Positions 8,659 through 18,123 of a stretch of 64,000 bases of DNA are shown here, one piece after another; position 1 is the stretch's first letter, and each line of letters opens with the position of its first letter. Below the pieces are notes generated by a model. It did no database searches and was not told the origin of the DNA. It saw nothing but the letters and a program-made list of their open reading frames with translations. The DNA is from ChocPot-Mid sp043804925. GTDB taxonomy: Bacteria; Bacteroidota; Ignavibacteria; Kapaibacteriales; UBA2268. A program made the position numbers and the translations under genes. The stretch lies in NCBI GenBank assembly GCA_043804925.1, contig JAZDIP010000069.1:322140-386139 (forward strand). Direction: 5' to 3'.

Positions 8659-11360
8659 TGATACATAAATTATTTTATATTTTATTTTTTATTTTCTTAT
8701 GGTCAAATGTTAAATCGCAACAAATAATTGACTATCAAATTAATGGAAATGTTTTAAAAGTCAATTGCATCGCAATAGATTATGAGATTCAAGCATATAC
8801 CAATAATATTGTCAAAATAAATTCATATCTCGATAAGATTCATCTTAAGGACAGTTCATATACGGTGATTCTGAAACCGGAAGCAGTAAATGTTGAAATT
8901 CTCAAAGATGGTGATTATATTTATTTTAAGACAGATTCACTTACTTTACGAATACCCTTAGATTATTTTGGAATTGATTTCATAAAGGATGAACTGCTTG
9001 TTACAGGACAAATAAAAAATAGCTTTTTCAGGTTTGATGATATGAATGGTTGTTATTTTTCTCTGAAAGAAGATGAAGGCATTTACGGTCTTGGATTTAA
9101 AGCTGTAGATATTAACAGAAGAAAACTTAAAACGATTCTTTACAATCAAAATGTCATCGGATATGAATATGGTGAAAGCTGGCTGAATAGTAATGTTCCT
9201 CTCTTTATTTCCTCAGAAAACTATGGCATATTCGTTGACAATCATGCCTTACATTATTACAATGCGGATTCTTCAAAACCGAATGCGATTAAGTATAATG
9301 TGAATTCCGGTAATATGAGTTATTTCTTCATAAGCGGAAATGATTATGTTGAGATTATCAACTTATATTGCAAATTAACAGGATTTCAGCCATTATTGCC
9401 AAGATGGGCTTGCGGTTTTATACTTTCAAAAGTTTCCTATCAAAACCAGGATAATTGTATTAAAATAGTCAATAAGATGCTTCAAAATGACTTTCCACTT
9501 GAAGCACTCGTATTTGATTATTCGTGGTTTGGTTTTGCAGATAACATGGGGAATTTCAGTTGGAATAAATCTGCTTATCCCAATCCTGAAATTTTAATTT
9601 CGGACCTAAAACAAAAAAAGATAAAGACAATTTTAATTTCGGAGCCCTTCGTTTCCAAAAAATCAGTAAACTATTCAGATGCCGTTTCGAAAAATCTATT
9701 TGTTAAAGACACAAATGGATTAATTCCAACTGTTCACGTCTTGGGCTCTGATGTTGTTTTACTTGATATTTTTAAAAAAGATACAAAGGATTGGATTTGG
9801 AATAAATATCTGGAAAGAATTATGGATGGAGTCGAGGGTTGGTGGATTGATACGAATGAACCGGAATTTCACGGATTTCATTGGGTACATGAAATTGGGA
9901 ACAGTCTTGAACATCATAATATTTACTCATTGGTTTGGGCACAAAATCTTTTTGAAAAATACAGAAACGAAATTCCTGACAAAAGACCATTTCTTATGCA
10001 CAGAGCCGGATGGGCAGGAGCTCAGAGGTATGGATCTGTTCTTACATGCGGTGATGAAAATAGAAATTGGAGTGCATTGAAAGCTCAAATTCCGGGAATG
10101 TTAGGAATGCAAATGAGCGGTCTCTCAATGTTCAGTACCGATGTAGCCGGATTTTTTGGTAATTGGGATATTAATTCCGAATTATATATCAGGTGGTTTC
10201 AATTTGGAACATTCAGCCCTATTATGCGATTGCACATGGGTGGAACAGACCTTGTTGAACCTTTTCACCACGACAAGAGAACTCAGGATATTGTGAGAGA
10301 ATTTATTAAACTAAGATATAAACTTCTTCCATACAACTACACTCTTTTTTGGGAAAATTCAGAAACGGGAACCCCGCTTGCTCGACCAATGAATTTTTAT
10401 AATGACGACCTGAAGTTCAGAAATGTTAATGACCAGTACTATTGGGGCAAAGAATTTTTGGTTGCACCGATTGTTGATACAAATATAAGAAAGCGTCAGG
10501 TTCTTCTGCCAAAAGGAAGATGGATTGATTATTGGACAAAAAATATTTATGATGGAGACCTGTCAATAACCATTGATGCACCGCTCGAAAATATTCCATT
10601 GTTGGTTAAGTTGGGAAGTTTCATTCCGACTTTACCTCAAATTTATAATACTGAGGACTATAAAGGGGATACGCTAATAATTGAATACTATCCTCATATT
10701 GATAATCCTGTCAGTCAATACACCATGTACGAAGATGATGGTATTACTCCCGATGCCAATAAAAAAGAGCAATTTCAACTACTCAATTTTTCGGGATTGG
10801 TAACTTTGGATTCAATCGTCATCCGTCAGAGCATTACAGGTTCATATCCGAATAATCCTGTTTTAAGAGAAATGTTTTATAAAATTTTCAATCCCGGTTT
10901 GCAGTATAATTCTGTTACAATCAACAAAATTAAATTGGAATCTGCACAAACAAAAGAAGAATTCGCTCTTCTTCCTGAAACATTTTACATTGACAAAGAA
11001 AATAATTTACTTGAAATTCATTTTCGTTTTTTAAATACTGATTCAGACATTTTAATTACTAACGAACCTAACAATGTGGATGATTCAGGAAATTTGACTG
11101 AAATCAAGGTATATCCTGTGCCGGGGAAGGAGTATTTGAATTTGGAAATCAAGGGTATCGAAGAAGGAAAATACTTATTAGCAATTTTCAATATTGAAGG
11201 GCAAAAAATTTCCGGTAATTTGGAAATCATAGCAGCTAACGAAACATTAAATATTAAACTGGATTTCAATAAGTATCCTTCTCTTTTTACAAAGGGAGTA
11301 TATTATCTCAGTTTAAGCGGGAAAGATTTTAATAAATATGTGAAGTTTAGTGTTGAATGA
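8655..11360 (+). CDS. T9SS-sorted GH31 family alpha-glycosidase
   Basis: This 901-residue protein is a glycoside hydrolase family 31 enzyme (alpha-glucosidase/xylosidase type). It has a signal peptide (1-21), an N-terminal beta-sandwich (GIYGLGFKAVDINRR is the family's substrate-entry motif) and a TIM barrel. In WWIDTNEPEFHG, Asp399 is the predicted nucleophile; in CGDENRNW, Asp467 is the predicted acid/base. The segment FSTDVAGFFG and the beta-sandwich ending near residue 800 also fit GH31. A T9SS sorting domain (IKVYPVPGKEYLNLEI onward) ends the protein. The start overlaps the preceding stop in an ATGA, giving tight coupling to the NHL-propeller gene. Export and surface anchoring suggest degradation of external alpha-glucans or xyloglucan fragments. 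The exact substrate cannot be read from sequence. Confidence 0.92.
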   Translation: MMIHKLFYILFFIFLWSNVKSQQIIDYQINGNVLKVNCIAIDYEIQAYTNNIVKINSYLDKIHLKDSSYTVILKPEAVNVEILKDGDYIYFKTDSLTLRIPLDYFGIDFIKDELLVTGQIKNSFFRFDDMNGCYFSLKEDEGIYGLGFKAVDINRRKLKTILYNQNVIGYEYGESWLNSNVPLFISSENYGIFVDNHALHYYNADSSKPNAIKYNVNSGNMSYFFISGNDYVEIINLYCKLTGFQPLLPRWACGFILSKVSYQNQDNCIKIVNKMLQNDFPLEALVFDYSWFGFADNMGNFSWNKSAYPNPEILISDLKQKKIKTILISEPFVSKKSVNYSDAVSKNLFVKDTNGLIPTVHVLGSDVVLLDIFKKDTKDWIWNKYLERIMDGVEGWWIDTNEPEFHGFHWVHEIGNSLEHHNIYSLVWAQNLFEKYRNEIPDKRPFLMHRAGWAGAQRYGSVLTCGDENRNWSALKAQIPGMLGMQMSGLSMFSTDVAGFFGNWDINSELYIRWFQFGTFSPIMRLHMGGTDLVEPFHHDKRTQDIVREFIKLRYKLLPYNYTLFWENSETGTPLARPMNFYNDDLKFRNVNDQYYWGKEFLVAPIVDTNIRKRQVLLPKGRWIDYWTKNIYDGDLSITIDAPLENIPLLVKLGSFIPTLPQIYNTEDYKGDTLIIEYYPHIDNPVSQYTMYEDDGITPDANKKEQFQLLNFSGLVTLDSIVIRQSITGSYPNNPVLREMFYKIFNPGLQYNSVTINKIKLESAQTKEEFALLPETFYIDKENNLLEIHFRFLNTDSDILITNEPNNVDDSGNLTEIKVYPVPGKEYLNLEIKGIEEGKYLLAIFNIEGQKISGNLEIIAANETLNIKLDFNKYPSLFTKGVYYLSLSGKDFNKYVKFSVE

Positions 11361-11415
11361 TAAGTAACTATCATTTAATTACATTTATAAAACATACAGT
11401 AGTATGCTAATAACT

Positions 11416-11994
11416 TCAGATGTAAACATTTATATATTTCAGAACAATCTTCTCAACTGATTTCAAAGTATCTTCCAAATTGTTGTTAATAATATCATAA
11501 TCGAATTGCTCGCGCAAGTCCATCTCCATATTTGTTCGAGATAGTCGAATATTAATTTGTTCGGATGTTTCGGTACTTCTTTTTCTTAATCTCTTCTCGA
11601 GGGTTTTCATATCCGGTGGTGAAAGGAAAATTAAAAGTGCATCATTCGGGTAAATTTTTTGAATTGACAAAGCTCCTTTTACATCAATGTCAAAAAGCAG
11701 GCATAAACCCAGCTTTTTTGCATTATTTATTTCGGATTTTAAAGTACCATAGTAATTACCAAAAATTTTTTCGTATTCAACAAGTTCACCTGATTCAATC
11801 TTTTTTATAAAAACATCTTTTGAAAGGAAGTAATAATCCTTTGCTTCAATTTCATTCGGCCTTTTTGGTCTTGTTGTCGCAGAAACCGAAAATTTTAAAT
11901 TTGAATATTTCCCCAGTAAATATCTTGCAACAGTTGATTTTCCACCACCACTGGGAGAGGAAATAACCAATAAATTTTTTTTCTTTCTGCTCAT
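11416..11994 (-). CDS. gmk: guanylate kinase
   Basis: Guanylate kinase phosphorylates GMP to GDP with ATP in the cytoplasm. The protein has 192 residues, close to the family norm. The P-loop SSPSGGGKST is at residues 12-21, followed by the GMP-binding segment SVSATTRPKRPNE and the lid region LRKRSTETSEQINIRL. Its ATG overlaps the stop of the upstream phosphodiesterase gene by ATGA (11991-11994), so the two are probably translated together. Start choice is forced by the overlap and by the P-loop position. Confidence 0.95.
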   Translation of the reverse strand: MSRKKKNLLVISSPSGGGKSTVARYLLGKYSNLKFSVSATTRPKRPNEIEAKDYYFLSKDVFIKKIESGELVEYEKIFGNYYGTLKSEINNAKKLGLCLLFDIDVKGALSIQKIYPNDALLIFLSPPDMKTLEKRLRKRSTETSEQINIRLSRTNMEMDLREQFDYDIINNNLEDTLKSVEKIVLKYINVYI

Positions 11995-13388
11995 TTTTTA
12001 TCTTTCAAAATAAACTTTATTCTATCCAATTTCCCGTCAATATTATTTCTTGGTAAAATTTTAAAAATTTCGCAAAGCAAAGGATAAATATCTAAATTAT
12101 TTATCGTACCTGTTTGAAAATTCACTTTGAACGAAGGTCCCATCGCATAAAAAACTCCGTGCATAGCTAATTCAGTATTATCATAACCATGGATGGCTTT
12201 AATTTTTTTCGATTTTTCTTCTGATGTCTTATCAATTAAAATCCAACCCGGTTTAGCCAAAATAATTATTGGCGAAATATACGGATGTTTTGTAAAATGC
12301 AAATATTCAGGTATAGTTTCGCTGTTGTAGACATCATAATTATCCGACTTTGATTTTAATGAATCGTATACTTCCTGTAAAACGTTTTTATTGGCATCTA
12401 TCATCATGAAGGCACCGTAATTTTGCACTTCATACCTGATACCGGATAAAATACTGTCAACATAAATAACTTTATTACTATCGAAGTCCATAATACCATG
12501 GTCTGAAACGATAATTATATTGGTACTGTCAAAAAGATTTATCTTCTTAAGTTTATCATAGATGTATCCTACGATAGAATCAATAACAAGAAGACCTGAT
12601 GCCATTTCCCGGGATTGAGTACCAAACAGATGAGATTTTATATCAGCTTCTTCAAAATAAAATGCCATAAATTTAGGCCGTTCAACATAATCTTTTTCAA
12701 ACCACTCAAAACCTTCATCTACCCTATCGAAATAAGAAACCTCCCCATCGAATTCAATTAGATAATCAGGATTTTTCGTATAGTCTTCGAGTTCAGGATA
12801 AGTCCAATAACATGCAGCTGTTTTTATACCCTGACGTCTTGCAGTTTCCCAAAAACTTTCAGCTATGTACCATTTGCTCAACCTTCTTGAACCTTTTGAG
12901 TTACTTGAAAAGTAATCGTTATAAAAAGGGTCTTTGAATGAATTGACAATAACACCATGGTTAACCGGATACATACCTGTAAGCATGGAATAGTGATTCG
13001 GAAGGGTTGTAGTAGGGAATACAGGTTTCAAAGAATGTGCTTTTACACCATTTTCTTTTATATATTTGAAATATTTTAGTGTATCCCCTATCATTGAATC
13101 ATAACGTAATCCATCAAAAGAAATTAAAATTGTATATGGATTTTCAATGTTCCCAATAGAATGGATTTTAACAATTGTCTCATAGGGCTTGGTAGAGTCA
13201 GTTACAACAATTGAATCAACCGGAGGAACTGAGTCAAGTGACTCAACATGTACCACAGTATCTAAGATAGAAATTGAATCCTGAACCAATACTGAAGCTT
13301 TAGCAACAAAAGGTATGAGAGAAATTAAAATAATTAACTTAAAAATGATAAGAAAATGGTTAACCAAACTATGCATCATAACTTTCAT
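11991..13388 (-). CDS. exported nucleotide pyrophosphatase/phosphodiesterase (ENPP-like, alkaline phosphatase superfamily)
   Basis: This 465-residue protein has an N-terminal hydrophobic signal or anchor (about residues 9-30), so it should act in the periplasm or on the membrane. The catalytic core follows: SFDGLR with metal ligand Asp92, PTTTLPNHYSMLTGMYP with the predicted nucleophile Thr128 and Asn131, EADIKSHLFG with an Asp/His metal pair, and SDHGIMD with a second pair. These match the type I phosphodiesterase/nucleotide pyrophosphatase family, which cleaves nucleotide or lipid phosphodiesters using two zinc ions. Its stop overlaps the start of gmk, an odd pairing of an exported enzyme with a cytoplasmic nucleotide kinase. 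Substrate preference cannot be told from sequence. Confidence 0.88.
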   Translation of the reverse strand: MKVMMHSLVNHFLIIFKLIILISLIPFVAKASVLVQDSISILDTVVHVESLDSVPPVDSIVVTDSTKPYETIVKIHSIGNIENPYTILISFDGLRYDSMIGDTLKYFKYIKENGVKAHSLKPVFPTTTLPNHYSMLTGMYPVNHGVIVNSFKDPFYNDYFSSNSKGSRRLSKWYIAESFWETARRQGIKTAACYWTYPELEDYTKNPDYLIEFDGEVSYFDRVDEGFEWFEKDYVERPKFMAFYFEEADIKSHLFGTQSREMASGLLVIDSIVGYIYDKLKKINLFDSTNIIIVSDHGIMDFDSNKVIYVDSILSGIRYEVQNYGAFMMIDANKNVLQEVYDSLKSKSDNYDVYNSETIPEYLHFTKHPYISPIIILAKPGWILIDKTSEEKSKKIKAIHGYDNTELAMHGVFYAMGPSFKVNFQTGTINNLDIYPLLCEIFKILPRNNIDGKLDRIKFILKDKK

Positions 13389-13421
13389 TATTTAATAATC
13401 CTAAGCATGTCCAAAGAGTAA

Positions 13422-14867
13422 TTATTTCTTACAATATTTAGAATACAATCCAATAGCACGTGAAAGTCCAAATGACATAGCTATCGCAAAATCTTTGCAA
13501 GATTCTTCTTCCTTTCCGATACCAAATTTTGCAATACCTCTATTGCAGTATGCTTCCTTATGGTTCGGATTTAACTCAATACACTTATTATAATCCTCGA
13601 TAGCTTCATTCAAAGAATCCAATTCAACTTTGGCATTTGCTCTACCAAAATATGCTTCATCTGAATTTGCATCAACAGAAAGCACATAATTAAAATCTTC
13701 ATAGGCACCTTGGTAAGCTTTATTGATTAATTTTGCAGTTCCCCTGTCTCTATATGCTTCAACCAAATCAGGTTTAAGATTTATAGCATCGGTAAAATCC
13801 TGAATTGCACTGGTAACACTTTTAATTTTATTTTTTGAAAATCCCCTATAATAAAAAGCCCAAGGGTCTTTGGAGTTGTATTCTATGTATTTCGAGAAAT
13901 CATTAATCGCACCATGGTCGTCAGCCAGATTTTGTTTGGCTAATCCTCTGTTGTAATAGGCATCAGCTTTCTTTGGGTCTAATGAAACAACATTATTCAA
14001 ATCATCAATAGCTCCCTGATGGTCTTTGAGTTTTGCTTTGGCAAGAGCCCTGTTGTAATATGCATCAACATCATCAGGGTTTAACCTGATGGCTTTATTA
14101 TAATCAAAAATAGCAGATTCGAAATTTTTATCCCTAAGTTTTTCATTGGCTCTGTACTTGTATGCAGAAGCAACGGAAGAATCGAGAGAAAGTGATTTTT
14201 CAAAGTCGTTTAATGCTGATTGGTATTTTCCATTCTGGGATTTTGCTATTCCTCTGTTCAGATATGCTGTCGCATTATTCGGTTGTAATCTGATTACCTG
14301 GTCAAAATCATGAATACATCCCGTAAAAGCACCAAGACGGCCTCTTATCCCCCCCCTATTTAAGTAAGCATCTACATGGTTGGTATCATACTGTAAAGTA
14401 AGGTCGAATTGAACGAGAGCTTCCATTATATCACCTTTATTAGCATAATACAATCCAATATTATAATATGCATCAGCAAATTTTTTATCATATTCGATTG
14501 CTTTTTGCCAGTTTTGTAGGGCTTGCTCAATATCTCCGGTTTCATTCTTCAGTACGCCGATTGAGTAGTAAGTACTTGCGTCTTTTGGTTCCATTTCCAA
14601 TACAGTATTAAAATCTTCCATGGCTAAATCATACTTCTTTAGTTTCAAATAAGCATTAGCCCTGTTGTAATAAACAAGAGATTCATCTGAATATAATTTT
14701 AATGATGAAGTATATTGACTGATGGCTTCTTCGTATCTTCCTTCGCTGTAAAATTTGTTTCCATCAATATAATATTGCTTATAAGTTTTACCCCTTTGGG
14801 ATAAAGCAGTTTCACTCATCGAGCAGAGAATAAATATAAGCAATGTTGAATATAATAATTTTTTCAT
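13422..14867 (-). CDS. exported TPR-repeat protein
   Basis: From ATG 14867 this encodes 481 residues starting MKKLLYSTLLIFILCSMSET, a clear signal peptide; an upstream in-frame ATG at 14915 would bury the signal, so I reject it. The rest is about twelve consecutive tetratricopeptide repeats of 34 residues with the usual pattern (AYYNRGLAKQNLADDHGAI, AYLNRGGIRGRLGAFTGCI). TPR arrays are protein-binding scaffolds; no catalytic domain is present. It lies about 100 bases downstream of thrS and upstream of the phosphodiesterase-gmk pair, in the same direction. Partner and function unknown; periplasmic location is inferred from the signal. Confidence 0.85.
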   Translation of the reverse strand: MKKLLYSTLLIFILCSMSETALSQRGKTYKQYYIDGNKFYSEGRYEEAISQYTSSLKLYSDESLVYYNRANAYLKLKKYDLAMEDFNTVLEMEPKDASTYYSIGVLKNETGDIEQALQNWQKAIEYDKKFADAYYNIGLYYANKGDIMEALVQFDLTLQYDTNHVDAYLNRGGIRGRLGAFTGCIHDFDQVIRLQPNNATAYLNRGIAKSQNGKYQSALNDFEKSLSLDSSVASAYKYRANEKLRDKNFESAIFDYNKAIRLNPDDVDAYYNRALAKAKLKDHQGAIDDLNNVVSLDPKKADAYYNRGLAKQNLADDHGAINDFSKYIEYNSKDPWAFYYRGFSKNKIKSVTSAIQDFTDAINLKPDLVEAYRDRGTAKLINKAYQGAYEDFNYVLSVDANSDEAYFGRANAKVELDSLNEAIEDYNKCIELNPNHKEAYCNRGIAKFGIGKEEESCKDFAIAMSFGLSRAIGLYSKYCKK

Positions 14868-14968
14868 TTTTGTAAATTCATTATTAATAATTCTGTTAAA
14901 ATAATTAATTATCAATAAATAAAAAAATTTTCATTCATATAAACTTATGTTAATAAGATTTCATTGAA

Positions 14969-16897
14969 TTATTTGGCATTTTGAGGAATATTTAAACTAC
15001 TGAATAATTCAATCAATTCTTCGATGTTTTTTACACCTAAATCACCCTCACCATGTTCCCTTACCGATAATACCTCGTTTTCAACTTCCTTTTTACCTAT
15101 TATCAATGCAAAAGGAATTTTCTGCTGTTCCGATTCGGCAATTTTTCTATTTACCTTTTCGCTTCGTACATCAAGATTAACTCTATAACCCAAATCATCT
15201 AATTTCTTGTAAATTATTTTAGCATATTCCTGTTGTTCCTGCCCTATTGGTAAAATACTGATTTGTACCGGTGCCAGCCAAAAAGGGAAGTTTCCTGCAT
15301 AATGTTCAATCAAAATCGAAATAAATCTTTCGAAAGACCCGAATGGTGCTCTGTGGATAATAACAGGTCTGTGTGTTGAGTTGTCGGAGCCAATATATTC
15401 AAGATTAAACCTTTCCGGCATGACATAATCAACCTGAACAGTTCCTAATTGCCATTTCCTTCCTAAAGCATCTGTAACTATAAAATCTACTTTTGGACCA
15501 TAGAATGATGCCTCCCCTATACTAATTTGATAGTTTAAGCCCATTTCATCGGCTACTTCCTTAATTTCGCGCTCTGCTTGTTCCCACATTGACAACTCTC
15601 CTGCATACTTCGTCGAATCATCATCTCTAAAGGATAGTCTTGTTATTACATCCATGTTGAATGTCTTAAAACCAAGTTGTGTAAGTTCAATTGTACTTTT
15701 TAATTCATCTTTAAGTTGTTCTTGCATACAGTAAATATGTGCATCATCTTGAGTAAATCCTCTTACTCTGGTTAAACCGCTTAGTTCACCGGATTGTTCA
15801 TATCTGTAAACCGTTCCAAACTCTGCTAACCTAATAGGAAGCTCTTTGTAAGAACGTGGTTTCGATGAATATATCTGGTGGTGGTGAGGACAATTCATTG
15901 GCTTTAGCATGTATTCTTCATCTTCCACAGTTATCGGAGCAAATTGTGATTCGGAATAATAAGGATAATGCCCCGAAGTCTTATATAAATTCAAATTACC
16001 AATATGCGGAGTAATTACCTCAACATAACCTCTTTTTAACAATTCATCCTTTATAAATGCTTCCAGTTTTCGTCTGACAATTGTACCTTTAGGCAACCAT
16101 ACAGGTAATCCCGCACCTATTGCAGGAGAAATCATAAACAATTCAAGCTCTTTACCCAATTTCCTGTGGTCCCGCTTTTTAGCTTCTTCCAAAAAAGTCA
16201 AATAATCATCCAGCATCTTTTTCTTCGGAAAACTTATTCCGTATATTCTGGTCATCATCTTTCTCGATGAATCTCCCCTCCAGTATGCACCGGCAACACT
16301 TAACAATTTAATATACTTAATTCTGCCTGTGTCGGGAACATGTGTTCCGCGGCAAAGGTCAGTAAATCCTCCTTGTTTGTAAAATGTAATCCTGTCATTT
16401 TTCAAACCTTCGAGCAATTCAAGTTTGTATTCATCTCCTGCTTTTGTAAAATAGGAAACCGCATCGTCCCATGAAATTTCAACTCTATCATATCTTGAAT
16501 TTGATTTTGTCAACTCAGCCATTTTAGATTCAATTTTTGCTAAGTCTTCAAGAGTAATGCTTTTATCTTCAGGCAAATCAACATCATAATAAAATCCGTT
16601 ATCTATTGCAGGACCTATTCCGAATTTAACTCCCGGATATAAAGATTCGATGGCTTCAGCCATTAAATGTGCACTCGAATGCCAGTAAATTTCCTTACCT
16701 TCTTCATCATCAAATGTAACTATTTTAATTTTTGCATCTTTGTTAATTCCGGTTGATAAGTCGTATTTTTCGCCATCAACAAAAATTCCTAAAGCATTTC
16801 GAGCTAAACCTTCGGAAATTGATAAGGCAATTTCCATACCTGTAGTATCTTCAGGATATTCTCGTATATCCCCGTTTGGCAATGTAATTTTCATCAT
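14969..16897 (-). CDS. thrS: threonyl-tRNA synthetase
   Basis: ThrRS charges tRNA-Thr and edits mis-charged serine. The 642-residue protein begins MMKITLPNG (TGS domain), then carries the editing site HSSAHLMAEA, the class II motif 2 region TVYRYEQSGELSGLTRVRGF, and motif 3 HRAPFGSFERF, ending with the anticodon-binding domain (PVQISILPIG onward). All parts are present and length is normal. I place the start at ATG 16897 because the longer frame begins with TTG at 16903; ATG 16894 is equally possible. No infC/rpmI/rplT cluster follows, unlike in many bacteria; a TPR gene does. Confidence 0.97.
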   Translation of the reverse strand: MMKITLPNGDIREYPEDTTGMEIALSISEGLARNALGIFVDGEKYDLSTGINKDAKIKIVTFDDEEGKEIYWHSSAHLMAEAIESLYPGVKFGIGPAIDNGFYYDVDLPEDKSITLEDLAKIESKMAELTKSNSRYDRVEISWDDAVSYFTKAGDEYKLELLEGLKNDRITFYKQGGFTDLCRGTHVPDTGRIKYIKLLSVAGAYWRGDSSRKMMTRIYGISFPKKKMLDDYLTFLEEAKKRDHRKLGKELELFMISPAIGAGLPVWLPKGTIVRRKLEAFIKDELLKRGYVEVITPHIGNLNLYKTSGHYPYYSESQFAPITVEDEEYMLKPMNCPHHHQIYSSKPRSYKELPIRLAEFGTVYRYEQSGELSGLTRVRGFTQDDAHIYCMQEQLKDELKSTIELTQLGFKTFNMDVITRLSFRDDDSTKYAGELSMWEQAEREIKEVADEMGLNYQISIGEASFYGPKVDFIVTDALGRKWQLGTVQVDYVMPERFNLEYIGSDNSTHRPVIIHRAPFGSFERFISILIEHYAGNFPFWLAPVQISILPIGQEQQEYAKIIYKKLDDLGYRVNLDVRSEKVNRKIAESEQQKIPFALIIGKKEVENEVLSVREHGEGDLGVKNIEELIELFSSLNIPQNAK

Positions 16898-16903
16898 TTT
16901 CAA

Positions 16904-17202
16904 GTAATTAATAAAAAAAATAAGATTCTGATTCCAAATATTATAATTAGATTAAAACGAAACATTTCTCTACTTATTTCAATTTGCAACTCAATAGAAT
17001 AATATGATTCTTCCTTATAAAAAATATTTTAGTTATTTATGCAACCTTTTTACTATTTTTGTGTTATTAATATTAGTTTTGTTTTCAAAATGAAAAAAAA
17101 TAGTAAATAATTTGAAATACAATTAAACTTTTTTAGGGATTTGATAGTCAAAACACTAAACGTAGAATTTAAAATGATTATTTATAAATTTTGGAGATTA
17201 AT
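16904..17202. other. divergent intergenic region (thrS / Spy-like lipoprotein)
   Basis: About 300 AT-rich bases separate two divergently transcribed genes and should hold both promoters. A TATTTTTG box at 17054-17061 fits the Bacteroidota -7 element TAnnTTTG for the plus-strand gene, but no good TTTG lies 19-21 bases upstream. No open frame or RNA structure was recognised. A T-box for thrS was looked for and not seen. Confidence 0.4.
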
Positions 17203-17892
17203 ATGAAGAACTACAAATCACTTATACTTGCAACATTAACTTTAGTATTAATGTTAGGCATCAGTTCTTGTAACAAGAGTGATGGACCTACTGACGGAAG
17301 TTGGAGTATGTATGATTCACCCGTATGGCAAATTCCCGAACCGGATAACTCAGCTGCAGATATTGTTGAAGGTACTTTAGACATGCCTTTTGATTTGGTT
17401 GCACAGAATGAGGATGTACGTTTTTGCGACAACACAGGAATGTATAATACAAAAATGTTCCAGGAAAGAAGAAAATTTATGCCTTTGGCAAAAATTCTTC
17501 GTGCATTACAACTTGATGACCTTCAAAAAGAACAAGTTAAAGGATTTATGCTTGATTTCCGCCTTTGCCACAGGGAAGCTATGTTGGCTTTGAGAGAAAG
17601 TGAAAAAGAACTTTTAGCACCTTTCAACGAGCAAAGACGTTTAATTTATGAGGCATATAAAAGCGGTGAGATTACACGCGAAGAAGCTGCCAGACAATTA
17701 AAACTTTTAGCACAGGAAGTCCGTCAAGTGATGAAGGATAACCCTGCAAGAATAGAAGCTTGCGAAGCTATGAAAGAATGCAGAAGATTACTTTTAGCAA
17801 ATATCGGTGGAGTTTTAACAGAAGAACAACTAGTAAAATGGAACGAGTGGCTTTCCAGATTACCTGAAATTGATTGCACAAGAGAAGAATAA
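17203..17892 (+). CDS. Spy/CpxP-like periplasmic lipoprotein
   Basis: From ATG 17203, with GGAG about 8 bases upstream, this encodes 229 residues. The N-terminus has a lipoprotein signal ending GISSC, so it should be lipid-anchored. Residues about 85-225 are helical and rich in Glu, Arg and Leu, with KILRALQLDDLQKEQVKGF, a helix-turn built around ITREEAARQLKLLAQEVRQ, and GGVLTEEQLVKWNEW. The pair LQLDDLQKEQ and LTEEQLVKW resembles the LTxxQ repeats of Spy/CpxP envelope-stress chaperones, which bind unfolded proteins or metals. Four scattered Cys are present. The gene stands alone and has its own terminator. Family assignment is by pattern only. Confidence 0.68.
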   Translation: MKNYKSLILATLTLVLMLGISSCNKSDGPTDGSWSMYDSPVWQIPEPDNSAADIVEGTLDMPFDLVAQNEDVRFCDNTGMYNTKMFQERRKFMPLAKILRALQLDDLQKEQVKGFMLDFRLCHREAMLALRESEKELLAPFNEQRRLIYEAYKSGEITREEAARQLKLLAQEVRQVMKDNPARIEACEAMKECRRLLLANIGGVLTEEQLVKWNEWLSRLPEIDCTREE

Positions 17893-17913
17893 TAATCGAA
17901 ATATTATTTTTAT

Positions 17914-17945
17914 AAAATGGCTGCACGAAAGCAGCCATTTTTTTT
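17914..17945 (+). terminator. Rho-independent terminator after the Spy-like gene
   Basis: An 11-bp stem AAAATGGCTGC / GCAGCCATTTT with a 6-base loop (ACGAAA) is followed by a run of T. It lies 22 bases after the stop and can act in both directions. Confidence 0.9.
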
Positions 17946-18027
17946 ATCTGTCAATGTTGAATTTTCTCCCCATCGTACTTCGATGATTATTTTTATCATC
18001 GAATATTACTGAAAAAGAACTGGCTCC
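17944..18027 (-). pseudogene. 3' remnant of a T9SS sorting-domain gene
   Basis: Read on the minus strand, 18021 to 17944 encodes SSFSVIFDDKNNHRSTMGRK followed by FNIDR and a TAA stop; the next codons upstream are GCC, GGA and a TAG stop. This aligns with the end of the 419-residue T9SS protein at 20019 (SYSVIYEDTNNHRSLVGSK, then INIVR and stop). The DNA similarity continues past the stop into GCAGCCATTTTTTT at both places. It is therefore a decayed 3' end of a paralogous gene rather than chance. Confidence 0.75.
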
Positions 18028-18045
18028 CTAAATCTAAAGTAAGTT

Positions 18046-18110
18046 CTTAGACACGGGCTTATGTCTGAGACACGGATTGTGCGAAATCGAAAGTATCATG
18101 CAAAGCCCGT
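18046..18110. repeat. short direct and inverted repeats (GAGACACGG / ACGGGCTT)
   Basis: CTTAGACACGGGCTT (18046-18060) and CTGAGACACGGATTG (18065-18079) are near-copies with a 19-base period. ACGGGCTT (18053-18060) is inverted as AAGCCCGT (18103-18110). The segment lies between the gene remnant and the M43 protease stop. No T-run follows, so I do not call it a terminator. Confidence 0.4.
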
Positions 18111-18123
18111 ATTGTACATTTTT

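Noticed and set aside
9751..10080. Plus-strand frame of 109 codons inside the GH31 gene
   Set aside because: It is out of frame with the GH31 catalytic region, which fully accounts for the sequence.
16903..17202. T-box riboswitch or attenuator upstream of thrS
   Set aside because: No T-box consensus or strong terminator hairpin was found in the leader.
18046..18110. Inverted repeat ACGGGCTT/AAGCCCGT as a terminator of the M43 gene
   Set aside because: The loop is about 42 bases and no T-run follows on the minus strand.
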